Numbered from the stretch's first letter, positions 38,052 to 46,396 are shown. The stretch: DNA of 64,000 bases from Sulfotelmatobacter sp963788225 (GCA_963788225.1 CAWBGI010000002.1:992001-1056000); one strand, 5' to 3'. Notes: generated by a model not told the origin, from the sequence alone. Numbers and translations are program-made.

Positions 38052-40043
38052 CTAATCGCCGCCCGCGCGCGCCGCCAATGCAGCAGCGCCTCGCGAATCA
38101 TGCAAGGCCCTCTCCACAGCCGGCCCTAACCCAGCGATCAAAGCCTGCAACACACCCAAATCCTCCGGGCTAAACGCATCCGCGCCACCCCGATACAGCG
38201 CCAGCACCGCCACGACCTGAGATGTTCCCTCCAGCGGCACAGCCAGTGCCGAGCGCAGAGTGCTGTACTTTGTAGGATCATTGAGATACCCGGGTTCGAC
38301 CGAAGGGTTTCCATTCAAAATCGGTTTTGCATTCTGCGCGACCCACCCCGACAAACCCTCCCCCATCGGAATCTTCAAAGAGAAGAACAGCCGGTAATTC
38401 TCCCCGCTCACAAACTCCGGAATCAGCGTCTTGTTGCGAACCACATACACCGCCAGAGTGTCGTACTGGACCAGATGCTTCACCCGCACCGCCAGCAGCG
38501 AGAACATATCCTCCAGTCTGAAAGCCGTGCCCAGCTTCAGGCCGAACTCAGCCAGCGCCTGCGCTTCCTGCCGAGCCGCCGCCAGAACATTGTTGTAATC
38601 CTTCGCCGGTCCAGGCTCGTGAGCGACAGGTTTTTCGGACTCCGCAAACCCCGCATCCGGCGCCAATCCCCGTTCCACTTTGATGTCAGTGGACAACTTC
38701 GGCGGCGCCTGGAAAGGCTGCTCATGGGCAAGTTTCTCCAGTTCCACATAACGCCGCTGCAAAATCCCCACCACGCGTGGATCAAAGCTGATCCCCGCCT
38801 CCGATGCCACCTTCGCCATGGCTTCATCCAACGGCAACGCCTTGCGGTATTGCCGGTCGGAAGCCAGAGCGTCGAGGCAATCGACGGCCGCAAGGATGCG
38901 GGCGCCTATCGGTATCGCTTCTCCTTCCAGACCGTTCGGGTAACCGCTGCCGTCCCACTTCTCGTGATGCGCCCGCACAATCGGCACCACCGGATACGGA
39001 AAATCCACCTGCTCCAAAATCTCCGCCCCAACAATAGGATGGATCTTCATCTTCTCGAACTCTTCCGGCGTAAGCTTGCCGGGCTTCGAAATAATATGTT
39101 CCGGCACCGCCAGCTTGCCAATATCGTGCAGCACAGAGGCCGCCCGCAAAGCTTCCGTTTCGTCTTCAGTCAAACCCAAATCCCGCGCCAGTTCCATCGC
39201 ATAAACTCGCACCCGTTGCAGGTGCTCGCCGGTGGTTTGATCCTTTGCCTCGATGGCCAGCGCCAACGCTTCAATAGTCCGTAGGTGTAGGCTCGAAACT
39301 TTTTCTGCGTGCTGCTTCTCCGCCTCCAGCTTGCCCAGGTAAAGCCGATACGAACGGTACAAAAGATAAATCGGCGGCAGAACCAGCAGCGAAGCCTGCC
39401 ATCCAATGTGCAAGTTCAAAAAGCTGACAAACCCCGCGATGGCCGCTCCCACCAGATAGTAGGGAAACAACCACAAATAGCTTCCATTCCAGACCTTCAG
39501 AATGGGCTTGTCTTCCGTCAGCCCAATAATGGTTGACATCGCGACGGTCCCAAACAGGAAGTGCGTAATCGCCGCCGCCAGAAGCGCAAGCGGGCTGAGG
39601 CCATTCGAAGGTCCATGAAGAACATGAACGGAAACTAGCTTGTACGCGCCATACGCCGCCGCTCCGCAAACCGTCACATGCGACACATTGAAGACAAGCT
39701 GCACCAGCTTCAGCCGCCGCGACGGCTTCCAGTAAAACTGCGCCAGAGTGCTCACCAGCCCGATCAGCAAAGTCTCCGGCAGGCTCATTTCCAGAACGCC
39801 CACCAGCGTGAACAGGAAGTTCATCGACAGCGTGCCTTCAATGCCGGGCAGGCTCACTTTGAAGGACGAGGCCAGCAGCGCCGCGATCAAATAGCAGACG
39901 AACTTAACCGGATCGCTGGAATGCCAGTAGAAAAACGACGCAGAGAAGCACGCGAACGCCGCCAACGCCATTCCGGCGATATAAGCCCGCGCGCCGATTT
40001 GTCGAGCCCACGACATTGGGATTCCCCATAAATTCTTGCCCAA
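38052..40043 (-). CDS. HD-GYP-domain protein with membrane sensor and GAF
   Basis: The protein has 663 residues. About 210 N-terminal residues form six to eight membrane helices of a MASE-like sensor type. A coiled-coil leads to the HD-GYP domain (about 245-405) with VLHDIGKLAVP and HHEKWDGSGYPNGL. These carry the metal-binding residues of cyclic-di-GMP phosphodiesterases. The C-terminal GAF domain (about 490-645) would bind a small ligand. The start could also be the ATG at 40016 (MSWARQ). It lies 5 kb from a PilZ protein, a possible reader of the same messenger (inference). Confidence 0.92.
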   Translation of the reverse strand: MGKNLWGIPMSWARQIGARAYIAGMALAAFACFSASFFYWHSSDPVKFVCYLIAALLASSFKVSLPGIEGTLSMNFLFTLVGVLEMSLPETLLIGLVSTLAQFYWKPSRRLKLVQLVFNVSHVTVCGAAAYGAYKLVSVHVLHGPSNGLSPLALLAAAITHFLFGTVAMSTIIGLTEDKPILKVWNGSYLWLFPYYLVGAAIAGFVSFLNLHIGWQASLLVLPPIYLLYRSYRLYLGKLEAEKQHAEKVSSLHLRTIEALALAIEAKDQTTGEHLQRVRVYAMELARDLGLTEDETEALRAASVLHDIGKLAVPEHIISKPGKLTPEEFEKMKIHPIVGAEILEQVDFPYPVVPIVRAHHEKWDGSGYPNGLEGEAIPIGARILAAVDCLDALASDRQYRKALPLDEAMAKVASEAGISFDPRVVGILQRRYVELEKLAHEQPFQAPPKLSTDIKVERGLAPDAGFAESEKPVAHEPGPAKDYNNVLAAARQEAQALAEFGLKLGTAFRLEDMFSLLAVRVKHLVQYDTLAVYVVRNKTLIPEFVSGENYRLFFSLKIPMGEGLSGWVAQNAKPILNGNPSVEPGYLNDPTKYSTLRSALAVPLEGTSQVVAVLALYRGGADAFSPEDLGVLQALIAGLGPAVERALHDSRGAAALAARAGGD

Positions 40044-40200
40044 TCAGCCGCGAATGTCCGCCCAAAACTGACCCGATTGGTTACCATCGTGTCCGCTTGA
40101 GGGTGTGCGTGAGAACTGCCTTCTAGGCGAAGATGTCAACTGGAACCACCGAACGCCGGCCGCTTCAGCGGCGCCATTCATTGGCCCCGGAGGCGACTTT

Positions 40201-40243
40201 GTCATCCTGAGCGTAGCCGTTTTTCAGGCGTAGCGAAGGATCT
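40201..40243. repeat. GTCATCCTGAGC...GAAGGATCT dispersed repeat
   Basis: GTCATCCTGAGCG at the left and GCGAAGGATCT at the right form an imperfect inverted pair. Fragments of the same string occur at 52211-52229, 11897-11920, 48345-48372 and 31174-31196. Confidence 0.6.
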
Positions 40244-40304
40244 CCTGCTTAACCGGCCTAATGCGTAAGCCAAACTGCGCCACTACCGGCCGTCGCGCCA
40301 AGGT

Positions 40305-40345
40305 GACAATTTGTCCCCGCCCACCGCCATGGGACAACCTGTCCC
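40305..40345. promoter_or_regulatory. Tandem GACA-N3-TGTC sites, likely activator sites
   Basis: GACAATTTGTC (40305-40315) and GGGACAACCTGTCCC (40331-40345) share the dyad GACA-N3-TGTC, with centres 28 bp apart. They lie 65-100 bp upstream of a sigma-54 promoter, where enhancer-binding activators dock. Confidence 0.6.
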
Positions 40346-40406
40346 ATCCTCGAAGCACCCGCCTCCGCTAACCCACTGATTTCTAAGGCCAATTCCTTTG
40401 CCACTT

Positions 40407-40422
40407 TGGCACTCGCCCTGCT
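40407..40422 (+). promoter_or_regulatory. Sigma-54 promoter for the subtilase
   Basis: TGGCACTCGCCCTGCT has GG at -24 and GC at -12 with the exact 12-bp register of RpoN promoters. The start of transcription would be near 40433, about 50 bases before the ATG at 40482. Confidence 0.7.
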
Positions 40423-40481
40423 CCTCCAACTACGTAACTCAATCCTGCCGCTGGGCGGAGTGGGTCCGCCTCTGAGGGGAT

Positions 40482-42242
40482 ATGAAAAGATTTCTAGCTC
40501 TATTCTTGATCGTCGCCGCAACGCTGGCTCATGCCGACGACTCCAAAATCTCGCCCGAACTGCGCAACCAGGAGACGAGTAAGCAGCAGATACAAGTCAT
40601 CGTCCAATACGCGCCCGGAACCCAGGTGAACTGCAGCGGCCTGCTTGGTCTGGTGGACTGCCTCCTGAACGACATCGAGAAGCTGGGTGGCAAGATTCTC
40701 AGTCAGATACCGCTGATCAATGGCGTAGTTGCCTTGCTCGATGGCACCGGTATCGTGAATCTCTCGAACCAGTCGAATGTCGTGTACATCAGCAGCGACC
40801 GCCCGTTGGCGCCGACGCTAAGCAACGCCGCCTCTGCAGTCAACGCTGAATTCGCCTGGCAGTCGAACTACACCGGTGCCGGCATTGGAGTAGCCCTCAT
40901 CGACAGCGGGGTAAACAGTCACCCCGATCTCAACCTGGGGATTCTTCCCTTTTCGCGTGTCGTTTATCAGCAATCCTTCGTGCCGGGAAATTCGAGCGCC
41001 GCTGACCAGTACGGCCACGGCACTCACGTAGCCGGCCTCATCGCCGGAGACGGTCTCAGCTCCACCGGCCCTCTTTACACCAGGACATTTAAAGGCATCG
41101 CGCCCGGCGCGAAGATCATCAACCTGCGCGTGCTCGATGCCAACGGCTCCGGAACCGACAGTGAAGTGATCGCCGCCATCAATCAGGCCATCGCCCTGAA
41201 GTCGCAATACAACATTCGCGTAATCAATCTGTCGTTAGGCCGCGCGGTCTACGAAACGTACAAACTCGATCCACTCTGCCAGGCCGTAGAAGCCGCGTGG
41301 AAGAACGGCATCGTAGTAGTAGTCGCCGCCGGAAACAACGGACGCTATCAGCCCACCGACGGCTACGCCACCGTCACTTCGCCCGGCAACGATCCCTATG
41401 TCATCACCGTGGGCGCCATGAAGCCCATGGGCACGCCCACGCGTGTAGATGACCTCATCGCCAGCTACAGTTCCAAAGGCCCAACGGTAGTGGATGCGGT
41501 CGTGAAGCCCGACCTGGTCGCGCCCGGCAACCTGCTCGTGTCGCTCGAGGCCCAGGGCTCGACACTTTACACCCAGAATCCCGGCAACCGCGTGCCGAAC
41601 AACTACTACATCAAGAACGGCAACAGCAACTCATCCCCGCTTTACTTCACGCTGAGTGGAACCAGCATGGCTGCAGGAGTCCTCAGCGGAGTCGTAGCCG
41701 ATCTGCTGCAGAAATTTCCCAACCTTAATCCCGATCAGGTGAAAGCGCGCTTGATGAAGACGGCCTGGAAGTCGCTGCCGGCCTACAGCAGCACCACTGA
41801 TCCAACCACCGGCATCACCTACACCGACCAGTATGATGTCTTCACCGTAGGCGCCGGCTACGTTGATGTGGAAGCTGCCATGACCAACAACGATGTTGCC
41901 AAGGGCACGGCGATGTCACCGGTCGCGACGTTTAATTCGGCCACCAATCAGGTGAGCATGACCGCCGATCCTTCCGCGGTTTGGAATACATCCTCCACCT
42001 GGTCGTACACAACGGTGTGGGGCCCGCAACAATTCCTCGCCGGCGCATCGTCAACCTCGACGGGCACCGGATCGGCCACCGTATCCGGCAGCAACGTCCT
42101 GTGGGGCTCCGACGCCGTGTGGGGCAGCAACGTGCTTTGGGGTTCCAATGTCCTGTGGGGCAGCAACGTTCTCTGGGGAAGCAACGTGCTGTGGGGTAGC
42201 AACGTTCTCTGGGGCAGCAACGTAACCGCCGGAGAAAACTAA
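40482..42242 (+). CDS. Secreted S8 subtilisin-like protease with WGS repeat tail
   Basis: The protein has 586 residues and a signal peptide (RFLALFLIVAATLAHA). An inhibitor-type propeptide occupies about 25-115. The catalytic triad is D141 (ALIDSGV), H179 (GHGTHVAG) and S395 (SGTSMA). The last 50 or so residues consist of the hexapeptide NVLWGS and variants repeated about seven times, encoded with varied codons. A sigma-54-type promoter precedes it and a hairpin at 42273 ends it. The tail may mediate surface attachment or sorting (inference). Confidence 0.93.
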   Translation: MKRFLALFLIVAATLAHADDSKISPELRNQETSKQQIQVIVQYAPGTQVNCSGLLGLVDCLLNDIEKLGGKILSQIPLINGVVALLDGTGIVNLSNQSNVVYISSDRPLAPTLSNAASAVNAEFAWQSNYTGAGIGVALIDSGVNSHPDLNLGILPFSRVVYQQSFVPGNSSAADQYGHGTHVAGLIAGDGLSSTGPLYTRTFKGIAPGAKIINLRVLDANGSGTDSEVIAAINQAIALKSQYNIRVINLSLGRAVYETYKLDPLCQAVEAAWKNGIVVVVAAGNNGRYQPTDGYATVTSPGNDPYVITVGAMKPMGTPTRVDDLIASYSSKGPTVVDAVVKPDLVAPGNLLVSLEAQGSTLYTQNPGNRVPNNYYIKNGNSNSSPLYFTLSGTSMAAGVLSGVVADLLQKFPNLNPDQVKARLMKTAWKSLPAYSSTTDPTTGITYTDQYDVFTVGAGYVDVEAAMTNNDVAKGTAMSPVATFNSATNQVSMTADPSAVWNTSSTWSYTTVWGPQQFLAGASSTSTGTGSATVSGSNVLWGSDAVWGSNVLWGSNVLWGSNVLWGSNVLWGSNVLWGSNVTAGEN

Positions 42243-42272
42243 AACTCAACTCCGGATTTAACTTTCAACAAG

Positions 42273-42306
42273 AAGGGGCCCAGTCTCTCTAAGGGAGCGG
42301 CCCCTT
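42273..42306 (+). terminator. Terminator hairpin after the subtilase
   Basis: AAGGGGCC (42273-42280) pairs with GGCCCCTT (42299-42306), followed by TTCGCCTTT, 30 bp after the stop. Confidence 0.6.
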
Positions 42307-42324
42307 TCGCCTTTAGTTTGCAAG

Positions 42325-42446
42325 GTAGCGCCGGCGTCCCACCGATAAAGTAGCGCCGGCGTCTCGCTGATAACGTAGCGCCGGCGTCCCGCCGATAACG
42401 TAGCGCCGGCGTCCCGCCGATAACGTAGCGCCGGCGTCCCGCCGGC
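42325..42446. repeat. 25-bp tandem repeat, about five units
   Basis: The unit GTAGCGCCGGCGTCCCGCCG plus ATAAC repeats at 42325, 42350, 42375, 42400 and partly at 42425. Units 3 and 4 are identical; units 1 and 2 differ by a few bases. It is untranslated as far as can be seen and lacks the spacers of CRISPR. Confidence 0.9.
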
Positions 42447-42526
42447 TGTCCGGTGGCGTCCTCGCCCACCGCTCCAAGAGCAAGACACTCCGGTAGCGGG
42501 TCAATATGATTTCCACAGTGCGGAAA

Positions 42527-42856
42527 TTAGTTGTCCGCCACGTTCATGGGATATATCAGATGCTCTGGGTCCCACCACAGGACTTTTAGAACGTTGAGTT
42601 CAAGGATTCCCCAGATTCGATCTAAGTGCCCAACCCGTAGGGTGAGCAACGCGTCTGTGTCATCCAAATGCAGAATCCTTAATCTTTCCTGTGCTTCTGG
42701 GCAAATCTTTTCGACGGCTATAAAGTGGTTGTGCTTGGCGTCTCTGACCAGCAATTCTTTCCACGTATTCCCCTCGATACCGGCGAGTTGGGTACGAATC
42801 TCCAGCAGTTTCTCGGATTCGATTTGATGCCAGCCGTAAGGGTCAACCATTTCCAT
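42527..42856 (-). CDS. Panacea partner protein, candidate toxin
   Basis: From ATG 42856 it has 109 residues and ends VLKVLWWDPEHLIYPMNVADN. I do not recognise it firmly; LWWDPEH-type endings occur in hypothetical proteins of phage and accessory regions. The frame is open for 38 more codons upstream, with sensible protein character (KGQPTFKNIVAAAKTPKI, KENCYPHKPAWRVALMEM), back to 42970. No ATG, GTG or TTG is available there; GTA sits where a start is expected. The gene follows the Panacea gene by two bases if that extended form is used. Panacea proteins are antitoxins to varied toxins, which makes this gene a toxin candidate (inference). Confidence 0.6.
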   Translation of the reverse strand: MEMVDPYGWHQIESEKLLEIRTQLAGIEGNTWKELLVRDAKHNHFIAVEKICPEAQERLRILHLDDTDALLTLRVGHLDRIWGILELNVLKVLWWDPEHLIYPMNVADN

Positions 42857-42972
42857 TAAGGCGACCCGCCAAGCAGGCTTGTGAGGATAGCAGTTCTCCT
42901 TGGAGACAATGATTTTAGGAGTCTTAGCCGCCGCAACGATGTTCTTGAAGGTCGGTTGCCCTTTGGCTACGG

Positions 42973-43398
42973 TTAGAGACTGCCGTAATACTCCGCCATT
43001 GCAGCATGAGTGATTTCACGACTACCGCGTTCGCCGGGGCCCAGCCCCTTCCTAGCATCCCGCCAGGGGTCTTCTTGGTGGGTAAGATTGCTTAGTTCTT
43101 GAGAAGACATTTTGCCGTAGAAGTCAAGAACGATTTCAATGGTTTCCCGCTCCGTCTTACTTAAGGCGTGATAGTCTCCATCCCATTCAGAAACCTTGAA
43201 GCGTCCACGGTGCCTGTCATATAACTCAAACACAACGGGGCCATTCGCCCATGCCTCTATCCGTTCAGGAAACACTGGCGCTTCATCCCACACCAATCCC
43301 CACGCTTGTGAGTAGTACACAAGCTTCTGAAGCTTCATGGCTGTCATTTGGCCCCGCCGCATCAGAATGTATGCGGCAACATCATGTACGGTCGCCAT
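42973..43398 (-). CDS. Panacea-domain (SocA/DUF4065-type) antitoxin-like protein
   Basis: The protein has 141 residues. It matches the Panacea domain over its length: MKLQKLVYYSQAWGLVWDE and IEAWANGPVVFELYDRHRGRF are its signature stretches. The domain is an antitoxin able to neutralise unrelated toxins, and also occurs in SocA-type adaptors. It lies alone with its downstream partner inside the element bounded by inverted repeats at 42491 and 43607. No nearby host operon is involved. ATG 43398 begins MATVHDVAAY. Confidence 0.88.
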   Translation of the reverse strand: MATVHDVAAYILMRRGQMTAMKLQKLVYYSQAWGLVWDEAPVFPERIEAWANGPVVFELYDRHRGRFKVSEWDGDYHALSKTERETIEIVLDFYGKMSSQELSNLTHQEDPWRDARKGLGPGERGSREITHAAMAEYYGSL

Positions 43399-43613
43399 TG
43401 GTCCTCCAGTGGTTGCTGTGGCCAGAGCGATTGGGGAAAGCTCTTTGCAAGTTTTATTGTATCACCGACGTCAATTCATTCCCCTAGGGCACGTAGAATC
43501 AACGCTTTATTCAGTTTGCTGACGCCTGATAACCGTTTCGGTAGAAGACCACACAATTCTTTCGGGAGCGAGTGAAGCCCTGTGGAAAAGATGTTGACCC
43601 ACTACCGACACTC

Positions 43614-44000
43614 CGGTAGTGTCTGAAATCTGCGTTGAGGCACACTCCGGGCGTTAACAGCGGCGAAAAAACGCAAATCGCGGCTAAGCCCGAGCCGATT
43701 GCGCCAACAAAGCGCCAGACATCATAGCAACCGCGCCAGCCATGAAAATGACAGCGATTACCATGAGCAGAAACGAAAGATCGTTCGTGCTCTGTGGCGC
43801 TGGCGACGGCGCGGTTTCTGGCGTTGCTTTCTGCTCTTTGTCCTTCGGCGCGTAGGTGAGGTCAAGACCAATAAGATTCATAGGGAGCGATATTAGCACC
43901 AAAAGTAGGGCAATTGCACTTTTAGGTTATCCACAGAAAAGAGAAAGCCCCAACGTCACTTGGGGTCTTGTACAGTTTTGCCGCTACCAGACACTACCCG
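43614..44000. other. Second CGGTAGTGTCTG-bounded segment
   Basis: CGGTAGTGTCTG at 43614-43625 faces CAGACACTACCCG at 43988-44000, an inverted pair with one extra base. ACACTC lies just outside both (43608-43613 and 44001-44006). It abuts the Panacea element and encloses a small membrane-protein frame. It could be a second, smaller element or part of a composite. Confidence 0.45.
43684..43881 (-). CDS. Small one-helix membrane protein (hypothetical)
   Basis: The frame gives 65 residues from ATG 43881 (TTG 43902 is an alternative). A charged, proline-rich first half (APKDKEQKATPETAPSPAPQ) is followed by one hydrophobic helix (LSFLLMVIAVIFMAGAVAMM). No clear ribosome site is seen. It lies within the CGGTAG-bounded segment beside the Panacea element. 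It may be real, but could also be chance; function unknown. Confidence 0.4.
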   Translation of the reverse strand: MNLIGLDLTYAPKDKEQKATPETAPSPAPQSTNDLSFLLMVIAVIFMAGAVAMMSGALLAQSARA

Positions 44001-44083
44001 ACACTCTCGCCCCATCCCACTCAATCGTGTTGGCGATGTACAATGGCTGCCGTTTTTGATTCCGGATTCCAAAAGGAATTGTC

Positions 44084-46258
44084 ATGCGACGTCCGGCGAG
44101 AGTCCTGTTTCTTGTAGTGGTGATTCATTCTGTTTTTTCCATAGCGCAATCCAAGCTGCCCAACACGCCTGTGCGCGACGTCACGGAAGATTATTTCGGC
44201 ACCAAGGTTTCCGATCCCTATCGCTGGCTTGAGAAGACAGCCGATCCGGAAGTGGTTGCCTGGATGAAGGCCCAGAATGACTACACCCGGGCTATACTGG
44301 CCAGCATTCCTGGGAGGGACCAACTGCGGAATCGCATCAAGGCTCTGGATAATGCGGGCGATGTGGTTTCAGCGCTGCAAGTGTGGGCGAGGCGCTACTT
44401 CTATTACAAGACCGAGCCCGGCTCCGACAACCGCAAGCTCTATGTGCGAGACAACTTGACGGCTGCGGAGCGCTTGCTGGTCGATCCGGAGAAACTGACT
44501 ACGGCCGATGGCGCACATTTTTCCATCGATTACTTTCAGCCGTCGCTGGATGGAAAGTATGTGGCCTATGGAATTTCTTCGGGTGGCTCGGAAGAGAGCG
44601 TTTTACACGTGATCGAGAGTGCGAGCGGCAAGGTGTTGAGCGATGTTATCGATCGCGCGCAGTTCGGATCGCCCAACTGGCTGGAAGATGGTTCCTTCTT
44701 CTACACCCGCACCCAGAAACTGGCTCCGGACGCGCCGGCCACCGCGAAGTATCAGAAATTGCGTGTTTATCACCACGTTCTGGGAAGAGATCCAGATTCG
44801 GAGCCGGCTGTTTTTGGCTACGAGGTTTTGCCGAACGTTAAGGTGACCGAGGACGATTTTTCCGTCGTCGCATTTTCTCCGGGCGCTCCCAGGTATCTTG
44901 TGGGCCTGGTGATTCATGGCGTGAAGCGGGAGCTTGATCTGTACGTGTCGGCTTTTCAGGGCAACGCCGGCGCGAAACAGGATTGGAGAAAAGTTGCTGG
45001 CGAGGTGGATGCAGTTACAGCCTTCGATCTGCATGGCGAGAGTCTCTTCCTCCTTTCCCACAAAAATGCTTCCCGCTATAAGGTTTTGCGAACTAGCCTG
45101 GCAAATCCTGATCTGGCGCATGCTACGGCTGTGGTTCCGGCGAGCGAAGTTGTTGTGGCCGGCATTTCCGCGGGCGGCGATGCGCTTTATGTCCAGGATC
45201 TGGATGGCGGCATTGGGCGATTGCGCCGCTTGCCTTATGACAACGCAACCACCCAGCCGGTGAAGCTCCCGTTCGAGGGCGCGATTCAGTCTCTGGTTAC
45301 TAATCCGACCGGGGCTGGTGCCTGGCTGGAGCTGACGTCGTGGACGAAATCGCCACTGTGGTACGCGCTGGATGCAGGGTCCGGCAACCTGACTGACACT
45401 CGGCTGGTCGCGCCTTCGCCCGTGGATTACTCGCAGGTGGTTGCGGAAGAGGTGAAGGCCAAGAGTGCGGACGGCACCATGGTGCCGCTCTCGATTGTTC
45501 ATAAACGAGGCCTCGCGCTCGATGGATCACATCCCACCTGGCTGACGGGATACGGCGCTTACGGGATCACCTTCGATCCTTCATTTCGTCCAACGCTTCT
45601 GGCATTTTTCGAGCGCGGTGGGATATACGCCGTGGCTCACGTTCGTGGCGGCGGAGAATATGGCGAGGACTGGCATTTGGCTGGCCAGAAACTGACCAAA
45701 CAACACACCATTGATGACATGCTGGCGGGAGCGCAATATTTGATCGAACACAAATACACTTCAGCGGCCCATCTCGCCGGCGAAGGCACAAGCGCAGGGG
45801 GAATCACGATTGGCGGCGCGATCACCCAGCGTCCTGACTTATTCGGAGCGGCGCTCATTCGCGTGGGTGACTCCGACTCGCTACGATCTGAACTGATGGC
45901 CAGCGGACCCGCGAACATTCCCGAGTTTGGCACGGTGAAGGAAGCCGACGGTTTTAAGGCGCTTTACGCGATGGATGCTTATCAGCATGTAAAAGCAAAT
46001 ACAAAATATCCGGCGGTGCTGCTCACGACTGGGGTGAATGATCCGCGCGTGGCGTCATGGCAGGCCGCCAAGATGACGGCGCGCTTGCAGGCTTCCACCA
46101 CTAGCGGAAAGCCAGTCCTGCTGCGCGTCGATTACGATGCGGGACACGGATTGGGCTCAACCAAGAGCCAGCGCGATGACGAACTGGCGGATGAGATTGC
46201 GTTCTTGTTCTGGCAGTTGGGAGACCCGCAGTTTCAGGTGGTAGCGGCACATAAGTGA
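44084..46258 (+). CDS. S9-family prolyl oligopeptidase
   Basis: The protein has 724 residues with a signal peptide at the start (VLFLVVVIHSVFSIAQ). The N-terminal beta-propeller (about 60-430) is followed by the alpha/beta hydrolase domain with S570 (EGTSAGG), D653 (GVNDPRV) and H688 (DAGHGLG). The layout DPYRWLEKTADPEV at the start is the S9A hallmark. Such enzymes cut small peptides after proline. It is exported, so it likely works in the periplasm or outside. It is followed by tRNA-Arg. Confidence 0.95.
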   Translation: MRRPARVLFLVVVIHSVFSIAQSKLPNTPVRDVTEDYFGTKVSDPYRWLEKTADPEVVAWMKAQNDYTRAILASIPGRDQLRNRIKALDNAGDVVSALQVWARRYFYYKTEPGSDNRKLYVRDNLTAAERLLVDPEKLTTADGAHFSIDYFQPSLDGKYVAYGISSGGSEESVLHVIESASGKVLSDVIDRAQFGSPNWLEDGSFFYTRTQKLAPDAPATAKYQKLRVYHHVLGRDPDSEPAVFGYEVLPNVKVTEDDFSVVAFSPGAPRYLVGLVIHGVKRELDLYVSAFQGNAGAKQDWRKVAGEVDAVTAFDLHGESLFLLSHKNASRYKVLRTSLANPDLAHATAVVPASEVVVAGISAGGDALYVQDLDGGIGRLRRLPYDNATTQPVKLPFEGAIQSLVTNPTGAGAWLELTSWTKSPLWYALDAGSGNLTDTRLVAPSPVDYSQVVAEEVKAKSADGTMVPLSIVHKRGLALDGSHPTWLTGYGAYGITFDPSFRPTLLAFFERGGIYAVAHVRGGGEYGEDWHLAGQKLTKQHTIDDMLAGAQYLIEHKYTSAAHLAGEGTSAGGITIGGAITQRPDLFGAALIRVGDSDSLRSELMASGPANIPEFGTVKEADGFKALYAMDAYQHVKANTKYPAVLLTTGVNDPRVASWQAAKMTARLQASTTSGKPVLLRVDYDAGHGLGSTKSQRDDELADEIAFLFWQLGDPQFQVVAAHK

Positions 46259-46396
46259 GTTTGGGCCGATCAAATTTTGGGCTGATCAATGGGGAGTATG
46301 CAACTGGCCGTAGTGTGCCCAAATGTAAGGCAATCTCGGCTGACTCAACGATCTCGCCTTCGCCAGCAACCGCTAATTGCCGTAAAATATCCTCAC

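Larger units (their letters stand above)
42491..43607. mobile_element. Transposase-less 1.1-kb element with terminal inverted repeats
   Basis: The ends 42491-42521 and 43577-43607 are inverted copies matching at 26 of 31 positions, both starting CGGTAG and containing GGGTCAA and TTTCCACAG. The 6-bp string ACACTC lies directly outside each end (42485-42490 and 43608-43613), as expected of a target-site duplication. It contains only two genes, both leftward: the Panacea-domain gene and its partner. No transposase is present, so it would be moved in trans or is a relic. GGGTCAA-type ends are a loose reminder of IS21-like elements. Confidence 0.75.

Noticed and set aside
42090..42230. DNA-level slippage repeat
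   Set aside because: Units encode the same peptide with differing codons, so recent slippage alone does not explain it.
42325..42446. CRISPR array
   Set aside because: Units are contiguous 25-bp tandem copies with no unique spacers and no cas genes nearby.
42485..44006. Integron cassette array
   Set aside because: Genes in the segments point the same way, but the boundary sequences lack the RYYYAAC/GTTRRRY core of attC sites, and no integrase is seen.
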